Below are positions 1 through 5,282 of a stretch of 9,392 nt of DNA, piece by piece. A program made the position numbers and the translations under genes. A model generated the notes under the pieces. That model was not told where the DNA came from, searched no databases, and saw only the letters and a list, made by a program, of their open reading frames with translations. Source of the DNA: Bacillota bacterium (lineage in GTDB: Bacteria; Bacillota; Clostridia; Peptostreptococcales; Anaerovoracaceae); the NCBI GenBank assembly GCA_017619985.1, contig JAFZRG010000015.1, positions 1 to 9,392 of the forward strand. The letters are read 5' to 3'. Each line of letters starts with the position of its first letter. Within the stretch, counting starts at the first letter, position 1.

Positions 1-588
1 AAAGATATCTGTAAACCCGTTGGGCTCGAACTTCTCGTTCATGGGCGGATAGTGCAGAACACCTATCATTTCAGGCTTTGTGCCGGTTTCCGCCTCATAT
101 GCTGCAGCCAGTTTCTCCGCCTCGTCCGCGCTCATGCGCAGCCGCAGCACCTCCCTGCGGTAGATGCCGCCGTCTTCTTCTTCGGTATAGTCCTTCGCGC
201 CTGGGCAGACCCAGCCGCGCGTTCCGAAGATCACGGCCCCGCCCCAACGATACGCGTCGTGCTGAAGGAAATGCAGGGTCTTCAGGTCCCTGCAGGCGTA
301 TTTCACCTTCGAGATGCCCGACCACCACAGATCATGGTTGCCCTTCAGGATCAGTTTCGTCCCGGGCAGCGCGTCGATCCAGCGAAGATCCTCCAGCGCC
401 TCGTCCAGACGCAGCGCCCAGGAGATGTCCCCTGCGAGGATCACGAGGTCGTCCTCTTCGACGAGCCGCAGCCAGATCTCCTTCAACTTCTCTTCGTGAC
501 CTACCCAACTGCCGCCGAAGATATCCATCGGCTTTTCGATGCGCGGGTCGAACGACAGGTGCAGGTCGCCGATGGCCCAGATCCTCAT
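1..588 (-). CDS. Metallophosphoesterase (calcineurin-like, COG1768 type), 3' end outside window
   Basis: The first 196 residues are present and the gene runs off the left edge. Seen in the sequence: the ordered metal-binding motifs of calcineurin-like phosphoesterases, GDLHL (residues 7-11, D8 and H10), AGDISW (52-57, D54), KGNHDLWW (82-89, N84, H85, D86) and VLHYPP (177-182, H179). These are the residues that hold a two-metal centre in this superfamily, so hydrolysis of a phosphate ester is well supported; the substrate is unknown. The W after GDIS and the WW after GNHD fit the predicted phosphohydrolase group COG1768 as I remember it. No signal peptide or membrane segment is seen, so it is probably cytoplasmic. 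The ATG shares four bases (ATGA) with the stop of rmuC, so it is probably translated by coupling. No separate promoter is seen. The missing C-terminus should hold the final G-H-x-H-type motif. Confidence 0.9.
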   Translation of the reverse strand, partial: MRIWAIGDLHLSFDPRIEKPMDIFGGSWVGHEEKLKEIWLRLVEEDDLVILAGDISWALRLDEALEDLRWIDALPGTKLILKGNHDLWWSGISKVKYACRDLKTLHFLQHDAYRWGGAVIFGTRGWVCPGAKDYTEEEDGGIYRREVLRLRMSADEAEKLAAAYEAETGTKPEMIGVLHYPPMNEKFEPNGFTDIF

Positions 589-1727
589 GACGGGTCACCG
601 CCTTCCGAATCGCCCGGTTCGCCCAGATTCTGGATGCCGGACAGCGTTTTCTGAATGCTGCGCGTGCGGACGCCGATCAGCTTGTCCAGTTCCGCGTTCG
701 CCTGGTTGATCCGCTGCTGCGCGCTCGATAAAACATCCGCGAACTTGTCGAATTCGCCCTTGACCTGGCCCAGCACGCCCCAGACTTCCGTCGAGCGCTT
801 CTGGATGGCCAGCGTGCGGAAACCCATCTGCAGGCTGTTGAGCAGCGCCGCCAGCGTGGAGGGTCCCGCGATCATGATGCGGTACTCCTTCTGGCAGATC
901 TCCATGAGTTCCATGTTCACGACTTCGGCGTACAGGCCTTCGAACGGCAGGAACATGACCCCGAAATCGGTCGTATATGGAGGTTCCACATACTTGTCGC
1001 GGATCTCCTTTGCGGACGACCTGATGAACTGCGCCAGGCGCTTTCTCTGCGTCTCCGCGTAGACCGCGTCCGCGTTGTCGTACGCGTCCTGCAGCGCGCC
1101 GTAGATGTCGCCCGGAAACTTGGAATCGATGGGAAGATAGACAGTTCCCTCGCCGCTGCCGGGCAGTTTCACCGCGTATTCCACCCTTTCCTGGGTGTTC
1201 GGCTTCACCTGCGCATTCGCCTCGTACTGGCCGGGCGCGAGGATCTGTTCCAGGATGGCACCGAGCTGCATCTCGCCGATGACCCCGCGGCTCTTGACGT
1301 TCGTCATGAGTTTGCGGAGGTCGCCCACGTCCTGCGCCAGGCCCTGCATCTCGCCGATGCCGCGGTACACCTGATCCAGGCTGCCGCGCACCTGCGCGAA
1401 CGAACGGGCCAACCGCTCGTCGAGAGAGTTCTGCAGCTTCTCGTCCACAGAGGAGCGGATCTTCTCCAGTTCTGCCGTATTGGACGTCTGCAGGGCGTTC
1501 AGACGGTTCTCGACCGTCGCCCGCAGATATTCCATGCGCCTGTCCTCTTCCTGCGCGCGGTCCGAAAGGCCGCGGTTCATCTCGGAGAATTCGGACTGCA
1601 GCGTCTGGTACATCTCCACGCGCTGCGCGCTGACGTCCCTCCGCACGGCAGTCAAAACCACCGCCAGCACGATGACTGCGACGGCCAGGATTCCCGTGAT
1701 GATCGCCAGGACGATGGTAGTGGTCAT
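585..1727 (-). CDS. rmuC: RmuC family protein (DNA recombination protein RmuC homologue)
   Basis: This 380-residue protein has the usual RmuC layout: an N-terminal membrane segment (about residues 4-28) followed by a basic RRD, a predicted coiled-coil stretch (about 30-145, rich in E, R, L and Q), and the RmuC core (about 147-350). Family motifs seen in the core are GEMQLGAILE (151-160), PIDSKFPGDIYGAL (199-212), a KYVEPPYTTDFGVMFLP segment (245-261) and the AGPSTLAALL segment (287-296). RmuC in E. coli limits recombination at inverted repeats and its core is related to nucleases; here that role is inferred from the family. The usual Trp in the G-x-W/x-GE motif reads GVIGE here. An excellent Shine-Dalgarno (GGAGG, 1733-1737) lies 5 bases before the ATG at 1727 and fixes the start. 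The stop overlaps the next gene's ATG. The C-terminal tail is acidic and Gly-rich. Confidence 0.93.
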   Translation of the reverse strand: MTTTIVLAIITGILAVAVIVLAVVLTAVRRDVSAQRVEMYQTLQSEFSEMNRGLSDRAQEEDRRMEYLRATVENRLNALQTSNTAELEKIRSSVDEKLQNSLDERLARSFAQVRGSLDQVYRGIGEMQGLAQDVGDLRKLMTNVKSRGVIGEMQLGAILEQILAPGQYEANAQVKPNTQERVEYAVKLPGSGEGTVYLPIDSKFPGDIYGALQDAYDNADAVYAETQRKRLAQFIRSSAKEIRDKYVEPPYTTDFGVMFLPFEGLYAEVVNMELMEICQKEYRIMIAGPSTLAALLNSLQMGFRTLAIQKRSTEVWGVLGQVKGEFDKFADVLSSAQQRINQANAELDKLIGVRTRSIQKTLSGIQNLGEPGDSEGGDPS

Positions 1728-1750
1728 AATTGCCTCCGGTTTGACATTTT

Positions 1751-1779
1751 ATTATATCATAAATTCAGGCATAGAAAAA
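1751..1779 (-). promoter_or_regulatory. Extended -10 promoter for the rmuC unit
   Basis: On the minus strand TGATATAAT (1751-1759) is a perfect -10 hexamer with an extended TGn. A 17-base spacer would put the -35 box at 1774-1779, which reads TTTTTC and is poor, as is common for extended -10 promoters. The box falls in the T-run of the upstream terminator. The predicted transcript start near 1744 leaves a short leader of about 17 bases carrying the GGAGG of rmuC. Inferred from sequence only. Confidence 0.65.
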
Positions 1780-1804
1780 CGGCTTTGGGATCTCCAAAGC
1801 CGTT
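1771..1804 (-). terminator. Intrinsic terminator after the shikimate-kinase-like gene
   Basis: Perfect 11-bp inverted repeat AACGGCTTTGG (1778-1788) and CCAAAGCCGTT (1794-1804) with a 5-base loop. On the minus strand the stem is followed directly by TTTCT, giving a five-T run counting the stem end. It starts 17 bases after the stop at 1821, so it ends the upstream unit and separates it from rmuC. Confidence 0.85.
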
Positions 1805-1820
1805 ATGGATTCTTTATACA

Positions 1821-2348
1821 CTATTCCTCCGGGATCTCGTAGCCGAGCAGCTTCAAGACCTCGTTCGCCGTCTCTTCCGGGTCCTGACCCGTGGAGCAGA
1901 CCGTGTATTCCGCGTATTTTTCGTACAGCGGCGTGCGCTCGTTGTACAGGTCCTCGAACGTCTGTCCGGGTTTGAACACGATGCCGCGGGTCTCGAGATT
2001 GGTCACGCGGCGTTCGATCTCCGGGAATTCCACGTTCAGATAGACGATGTGGCCGATCTCGGACAGGTGCTTCATGGCGTCCGGATAATAGCAGGCGCTG
2101 CCGCCGGGCGAGATGACGTAGTTCTCGTAACTCAGGCTCGCCAGGACGCGACCCTCCAGAGAAAGGAAATATTCCTTCCCCTCGGTGTCCAGGATCTCCT
2201 GGAGCGGCCGTCCTTCCGACTCGATGATGATCTTGTCGCCGTCCGCCTGCAGCAGATCGAGTTTATCGGCCAGGATACGGCCGATCGTCGTCTTGCCGCT
2301 GCCGGGCATGCCGATCAGTATGATATTTGTCTTCTTGTCTTCACTCAT
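1821..2348 (-). CDS. Shikimate kinase-like P-loop kinase
   Basis: This 175-residue protein has the length and order of a shikimate kinase, which phosphorylates shikimate in aromatic amino acid synthesis. Seen: Walker A GMPGSGKT (13-20), a DGD pair (D36, D38) where shikimate kinases have D-x-D, EGRPLQEIL and TEGKEYF (45-61), PGGS (81-84) at the shikimate-binding glycine loop, a lid arginine R121 and ERTPLYEKYA (137-146) with R138. Against the M. tuberculosis enzyme, recalled from memory, D34, R117 and R136 are kept, but the substrate-binding R58 aligns with L62 and the third glycine of GGG is S84. It may therefore be a divergent shikimate kinase or a relative acting on another small substrate, so I give no gene symbol. 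The ATG at 2348 is the only good start: an in-frame TAA lies three codons upstream. No Shine-Dalgarno is visible. It probably shares a transcript with ispH-rpsA and ends at the terminator below 1804. Confidence 0.85.
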   Translation of the reverse strand: MSEDKKTNIILIGMPGSGKTTIGRILADKLDLLQADGDKIIIESEGRPLQEILDTEGKEYFLSLEGRVLASLSYENYVISPGGSACYYPDAMKHLSEIGHIVYLNVEFPEIERRVTNLETRGIVFKPGQTFEDLYNERTPLYEKYAEYTVCSTGQDPEETANEVLKLLGYEIPEE

Positions 2349-2366
2349 GATGCGCCGTTACGAGAA

Positions 2367-2398
2367 CGCCCCAGGCACGCGAAAAGCGGTCTGGGGCG
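2367..2398 (-). other. Stem-loop between ispH-rpsA and the kinase gene
   Basis: An 8-bp perfect arm pair, CGCCCCAG (2367-2374) and CTGGGGCG (2391-2398), with a further CGC/GCG pair inside around a TTTTC loop. On the minus strand it is followed by TTCTCGTAACG, which is a poor U-tract. It could be a leaky terminator, an RNA processing or 3'-end stabilising hairpin, or a structure near the kinase start 18 bases away. The remainder of the 76-base gap shows no promoter that I can support. Confidence 0.5.
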
Positions 2399-2424
2399 AT
2401 AGATCTCAGATTGCTGTGCCGAAA

Positions 2425-4452
2425 CTATTCTTCAGCTGCAGGTTCCTCTGCCTTTTCCGCTTCTTCTGCCTTCGCAGCCTTGGCAGCCGCGATCTCTTCC
2501 GCTGTGGGCTGAGGCAGTGTAGCCTTGATGGACAGAGAGATTCTTCTCTTTTCCTTGTCGATCTCGAGGATCTTGGCGTCGATCTCCTGGCCGATCTGCA
2601 GTTCGTCGGAGATCTTGTTGACTCTCTTATGAGCCACTTCGGAGATGTGCACCAGACCGTCCAGGCCGGGAGCCAGTTCTACGAATGCGCCGTATTCCTT
2701 GATCTGAGCGACCTTGCCCTTGACGATGTCGCCTTCGTGATAATTCTCGTCGATGACGGACCAGGGTTCGGGTGCGTTCTGCTTGAGACCCAGAGAGATC
2801 TTACCCTTTTCGGGGTTCATGCTCAGGATCTTGACGTTGACGACCTGGCCGATCTCCAGAGCTTCCTGGGGATGTCTGAGCTTGCCCCAGCTGATCTCGG
2901 AGATGTGCAGCAGACCGTCGATGCCGCCGATGTCTACGAATGCGCCGTAATCGGTGAATCTCATGACCTTGCCTTCGACGACGTCGCCGACGTTCAGGGT
3001 ATCCCAGATCTCCGCGATCTTCTTATGCTTCTCTTCGGTCAGGAAAGCCTTGTGGGAGAAGACAGCCTTGTTTCTTCTCTGGTCCACTCTCGTGACCTTG
3101 ACAGGAAGGGTCTTTCCGATGAACTCTTCCGCGTTCTCCACATAGTGGTCCGCCAGCTGAGACATGGGGATGAAACCGGAAACTTCCTTATATGCTGCGA
3201 TAACGCCGCCCTTGACTTCCTTCAGGACGGTCACGTTCACGACTTCCTTGCTGTCCAGTGCCGCGTTGATCTCTTCCCAGTTTTCGCCGGACTGGAGCTT
3301 CTTCTTGGAAAGGAGGATGTTGCCGTCGCCGTCGTCGGTCTTGATGACCTTAGCCTGCACTTCGTCGCCTTCCTTAAATGCTGCAGTCAGTTCCTGGCCG
3401 TCTTCGAGAGTAACCTCTTCCTTGGGGAGCATGCCGTCCTTCTTGCAGCCCAGGTTTACGACCACGTAGTCGCCTGTGACCTGCACGACGGTGCCTGTGA
3501 CAACTTCGCCTCTGCCGGGAAGCTTGAGGGACTTCTCGATCTCGTCCATGTAGGCGAGCATTTCGTTCATTTCTGTGTTCTGATTGAGTACTTCACTCAT
3601 GTTAGCAATAACCTCCAATATTATTTGTTGCGGTGCGGACGCACTCGCTGCAACGCCTATTTTATTATATTTTTTCAAGACTTGCAATGGTAAATCGCTT
3701 AATTTTTCAATAAATACAGTATTCGGACAAGCGCCGCTGCAGATGTCGAAAAGCTTATGCGAATTCGAGCTGCTCCTGTCCCCGATCACGACCATCGCGT
3801 CGGACTGCTCCGCCAGTTTCCGGGCCGCGTCCTGGCGCTGCTTCGTCGCGCTGCAGATGGTGTCTTCGATCGCGAGATCGCTGCAGATCTGCTGTAAACG
3901 GGCGCAGCAGGCGTCGAATTTTGCGCGGGTGAGCGTCGTCTGCGCCAGCGCCGTGACGGGTCTGTCCTTCAGCACTTCTTCGAACTCCGATACCTTCTCA
4001 GGGTCGTCGCAGGCGCCGACGGCTGCATCCGTTGACCCGAGGATGCCGATGACCTCCGGATGCTTGGGATCGCCGATGACGAACACGGACCGTCCTGCCG
4101 CGCCGGCTTTGCGCGCGGCCTCGTGGATACGGTAGACGAACGGACAGGTTTCGTCGCAGATCTGTATGCCTTTCTCCTCTGCGGCCCGGTACGTGCTGTC
4201 CGGTTCACCGTGAGCACGGATGAGCACCCGGCTGCCGGGTTCGGCCTCTTCGATCGAAGCGATCGTGACCAGACCCTCCTTCTCCAGTTCCTCCGTAACG
4301 GCCTTGTTGTGGATGAGCGGCCCGAGGCAGTACAGCCTTACGCCGTCCTGCGCCGCCTTTTTCAGTTCCTGCGCAGCCGCGTCTACGGCCCGCTGTACGC
4401 CGAAGCAGAATCCCGCGTGTTCGGCGACTGTGATCGTGTGTTTCGAAAGCAT
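2425..4452 (-). CDS. ispH-rpsA: Bifunctional 4-hydroxy-3-methylbut-2-enyl diphosphate reductase / ribosomal protein S1
   Basis: A 675-residue fusion. Residues 1-284 are IspH (LytB), the iron-sulfur enzyme of the last step of the MEP isoprenoid pathway. The cluster cysteines are C16 (GFCFGV), C103 (ETCP) and C200 (TICSAT); active-site residues are H48 (GPLIHN), H81 (RAHG), H131 and E133 (KHPEV), the QTT at 171-173 and N230 (SSSNSHKL). Residues 285-675 hold four S1 RNA-binding domains (about 315-387, 402-471, 488-557, 573-644), the last two with the typical YGAFV...GLLHISE/GLVHISE cores, then an acidic Ala/Glu/Lys tail. Domain number and length (391 residues) match a full Bacillota S1. Such fusions are known in Clostridia. 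I chose the ATG at 4452 over an in-frame TTG at 4476 because it gives the usual short lead to GFCFGV; neither has a Shine-Dalgarno. A TATACT at 4484-4489 could be a -10 but has no matching -35. The S1 part may also be made alone (see the internal site). Confidence 0.95.
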   Translation of the reverse strand: MLSKHTITVAEHAGFCFGVQRAVDAAAQELKKAAQDGVRLYCLGPLIHNKAVTEELEKEGLVTIASIEEAEPGSRVLIRAHGEPDSTYRAAEEKGIQICDETCPFVYRIHEAARKAGAAGRSVFVIGDPKHPEVIGILGSTDAAVGACDDPEKVSEFEEVLKDRPVTALAQTTLTRAKFDACCARLQQICSDLAIEDTICSATKQRQDAARKLAEQSDAMVVIGDRSSSNSHKLFDICSGACPNTVFIEKLSDLPLQVLKKYNKIGVAASASAPQQIILEVIANMSEVLNQNTEMNEMLAYMDEIEKSLKLPGRGEVVTGTVVQVTGDYVVVNLGCKKDGMLPKEEVTLEDGQELTAAFKEGDEVQAKVIKTDDGDGNILLSKKKLQSGENWEEINAALDSKEVVNVTVLKEVKGGVIAAYKEVSGFIPMSQLADHYVENAEEFIGKTLPVKVTRVDQRRNKAVFSHKAFLTEEKHKKIAEIWDTLNVGDVVEGKVMRFTDYGAFVDIGGIDGLLHISEISWGKLRHPQEALEIGQVVNVKILSMNPEKGKISLGLKQNAPEPWSVIDENYHEGDIVKGKVAQIKEYGAFVELAPGLDGLVHISEVAHKRVNKISDELQIGQEIDAKILEIDKEKRRISLSIKATLPQPTAEEIAAAKAAKAEEAEKAEEPAAEE
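3598..3687 (-). promoter_or_regulatory. Candidate internal promoter and start site for separate S1 synthesis
   Basis: Inside the fusion gene, on the minus strand, TTGCAA (3682-3687), a 17-base spacer and TAAAAT (3659-3664) form a good sigma-A-like promoter. About 45 bases below the -10 a GGAGGT (3611-3616) lies 10 bases before an in-frame ATG (3598-3600) at codon 285. That codon is the first residue after the IspH domain, and translation from it would give a 391-residue protein with all four S1 domains. The promoter lies in a 60-base island (3661-3720) with 13 G+C, far below the surroundings. The island and sites are seen; their use is inferred. The GAGGTT is also demanded by a Glu-Val common in the IspH C-terminus, so it could be chance. 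Confidence 0.5.
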
Positions 4453-4471
4453 TGTAAAAAAATGTTTACAA
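4452..4471. promoter_or_regulatory. Inverted repeat, possible operator, in the divergent ispH / zinc-ribbon region
   Basis: TTGTAAA (4452-4458) and TTTACAA (4465-4471) are perfect 7-bp arms around a 6-base AT-rich centre. The left arm abuts and shares one base with the ATG of ispH-rpsA, and the right arm contains the -35 box (TTTACA) of the plus-strand promoter. A dimeric regulator bound here could affect both genes. The total length and spacing do not match well with the Rex, CcpA or CRP/FNR sites that I know. It could also be chance in AT-rich DNA. Confidence 0.4.
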
Positions 4472-4493
4472 ATCAAAAAAAGCAGTATATGAT
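4465..4493 (+). promoter_or_regulatory. Promoter of the zinc-ribbon gene
   Basis: TTTACA (4465-4470), an exact 17-base spacer and TATGAT (4488-4493) match the sigma-A consensus at five of six bases in each box. The predicted start near 4500 gives a leader of about 40 bases with a strong AAGGAG (4525-4530) 8 bases before the ATG. Confidence 0.75.
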
Positions 4494-4538
4494 TAACTCA
4501 CCCATATACTACCACATATATGCCAAGGAGATAAAGCA

Positions 4539-4715
4539 ATGGAAGACAAGACGTTGGTATGTCAGGACTGTGGCAAGGAATTCATCTTTACGGCCGGCGA
4601 ACAGCAGTTCTACAAGGACAAGGGTTTCGACAACGAACCGAAGAGATGCAAGGAATGCAGAGAGAAGCGTAAGGCAGCAAGAAGAGCCAGCAGAGAAGCG
4701 GCTCCTGCTGAATAG
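4539..4715 (+). CDS. Small zinc-ribbon protein (zf-trcl type, PF13451)
   Basis: A 58-residue protein, the only plus-strand gene in the window. It has two CxxC knuckles, C8-x2-C11 and C37-x2-C40, set in the pattern that I recognise for the probable zinc-binding domain PF13451: VCQDCGKEFIFTAGEQ, then FYKDKGF and EPKRCKECREKRK. The four cysteines should bind one zinc. The C-terminal third is highly basic (KRKAARRASR), so contact with nucleic acid or the ribosome is possible, but no function is established that I know of. The start is secured by AAGGAG 8 bases upstream, and a near-consensus promoter and a strong terminator make this a single-gene unit. It is divergent from ispH-rpsA with an 86-base gap. 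High expression is likely from these signals (inference). Confidence 0.93.
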   Translation: MEDKTLVCQDCGKEFIFTAGEQQFYKDKGFDNEPKRCKECREKRKAARRASREAAPAE

Positions 4716-4741
4716 ATTTCAGAAAACAGAAAAGACATCGC

Positions 4742-4771
4742 AAAGACCGGGCACAATGCCCGGTCTTTTCT
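4742..4771 (+). terminator. Intrinsic terminator of the zinc-ribbon gene
   Basis: A perfect 12-bp stem, AAAGACCGGGCA (4742-4753) and TGCCCGGTCTTT (4757-4768), with a 3-base loop and TTTT at 4766-4769 followed by CT. It starts 26 bases after the stop at 4715. On the opposite strand the T-run is only three bases, so it acts mainly on the plus strand. Confidence 0.92.
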
Positions 4772-4777
4772 GTATGG

Positions 4778-4800
4778 AAAAAGCCGGCGGTCATCCGCCG
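4778..4800 (-). terminator. Terminator of the Tad operon, overlapping the last stop codon
   Basis: On the minus strand CGGCGG (4795-4800) and CCGCCG (4785-4790) pair around the loop ATGA, which contains most of the TGA stop of the last gene (4791-4793). The stem is followed by GC and TTTTT (4778-4782). The stem is short but entirely G+C. Only 6 bases separate it from the end of the convergent plus-strand terminator. Confidence 0.75.
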
Positions 4801-5282
4801 CTCCGGATCTGTCCGCGCCAACTGCGCAGAAAAGCCGCAGTTCCCTTTTCCTGTGTTACGCGGGAACTGCAGACTTCCACCAGCCGCGCAGCGATCAGTT
4901 CCCCGCTGCCCCCCAGGCCGCTGCAGAGATCGCAGAACCGTTCGCCGAAAGGTCTCGGATCTTCTGCGCCGCGGAAGAGCAGAAGACTGCATGTTCTTTC
5001 GCGGTCATAATACAGATCGCCCGGATCGAGGGAGATAAAGGCAGGATCCGCCAGCCACCGCTGCAGCTGAACGAAACCGTCCGCCGCGGATGCCAGCATT
5101 TCAAGCAGAAGGCAGAAGCTGTCCTCGATCCCGTCCGGGCAGGATAAAGCGTAATCGCGCACATGGATGAGTCCTTCCGTCTTCAGGATGATCCGCGGCC
5201 CCATAAGGTCTTCATACGATACGGCCGGCACCAGAAACGGACAGAGGCCGCTCTGCCACAGTCTGCGCATATAGGCAGGCAT
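4791..5282 (-). CDS. DUF6382-like protein without an FHA domain, last gene of the Tad operon
   Basis: A 163-residue soluble protein with no signal peptide or membrane segment. The stretch from about 54 to 118 (a Leu-rich helix, then WLADPAFISLDPGDLYYD at 76-93, then LLLF and a GERFCDL near 113-119) matches my memory of DUF6382, a domain normally placed before a forkhead-associated (FHA) domain in clostridial proteins next to Tad pilus genes. Here the protein stops soon after the domain and no FHA part follows; the next bases are a terminator. The ATG overlaps the upstream stop (TGATG), and GGGGAGG (5289-5295) lies 6 bases before it, so the start is firm. Function is unknown; a cytoplasmic regulatory or assembly role for the pilus is only an inference from position. 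The DUF assignment is by pattern and could be wrong. Confidence 0.75.
   Translation of the reverse strand: MPAYMRRLWQSGLCPFLVPAVSYEDLMGPRIILKTEGLIHVRDYALSCPDGIEDSFCLLLEMLASAADGFVQLQRWLADPAFISLDPGDLYYDRERTCSLLLFRGAEDPRPFGERFCDLCSGLGGSGELIAARLVEVCSSRVTQEKGTAAFLRSWRGQIRSGG

Noticed and set aside
52..654. Plus-strand open frames opposite the metallophosphoesterase
   Set aside because: The minus strand carries all four phosphoesterase motifs in order; the plus frames are Pro/Arg-rich with no motif.
2185..3693. Plus-strand open frame of 502 codons opposite the S1 half of ispH-rpsA
   Set aside because: It is antisense to a clearly conserved protein, has a low-complexity Asp/Leu/Val-rich translation with no recognisable domain and no Shine-Dalgarno. 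The rare-stop antisense frame follows from the codon use of the real gene.
4452..4471. Assignment of the inverted repeat to Rex, CcpA or a CRP/FNR regulator
   Set aside because: Arm sequence or spacing departs from each consensus as I know it, so no regulator is named.
4453..4476. TTG at 4476 as the start of ispH-rpsA
   Set aside because: It adds eight hydrophobic residues before the usual IspH start and has no ribosome site; the ATG at 4452 fits the family better, though it too lacks a Shine-Dalgarno.
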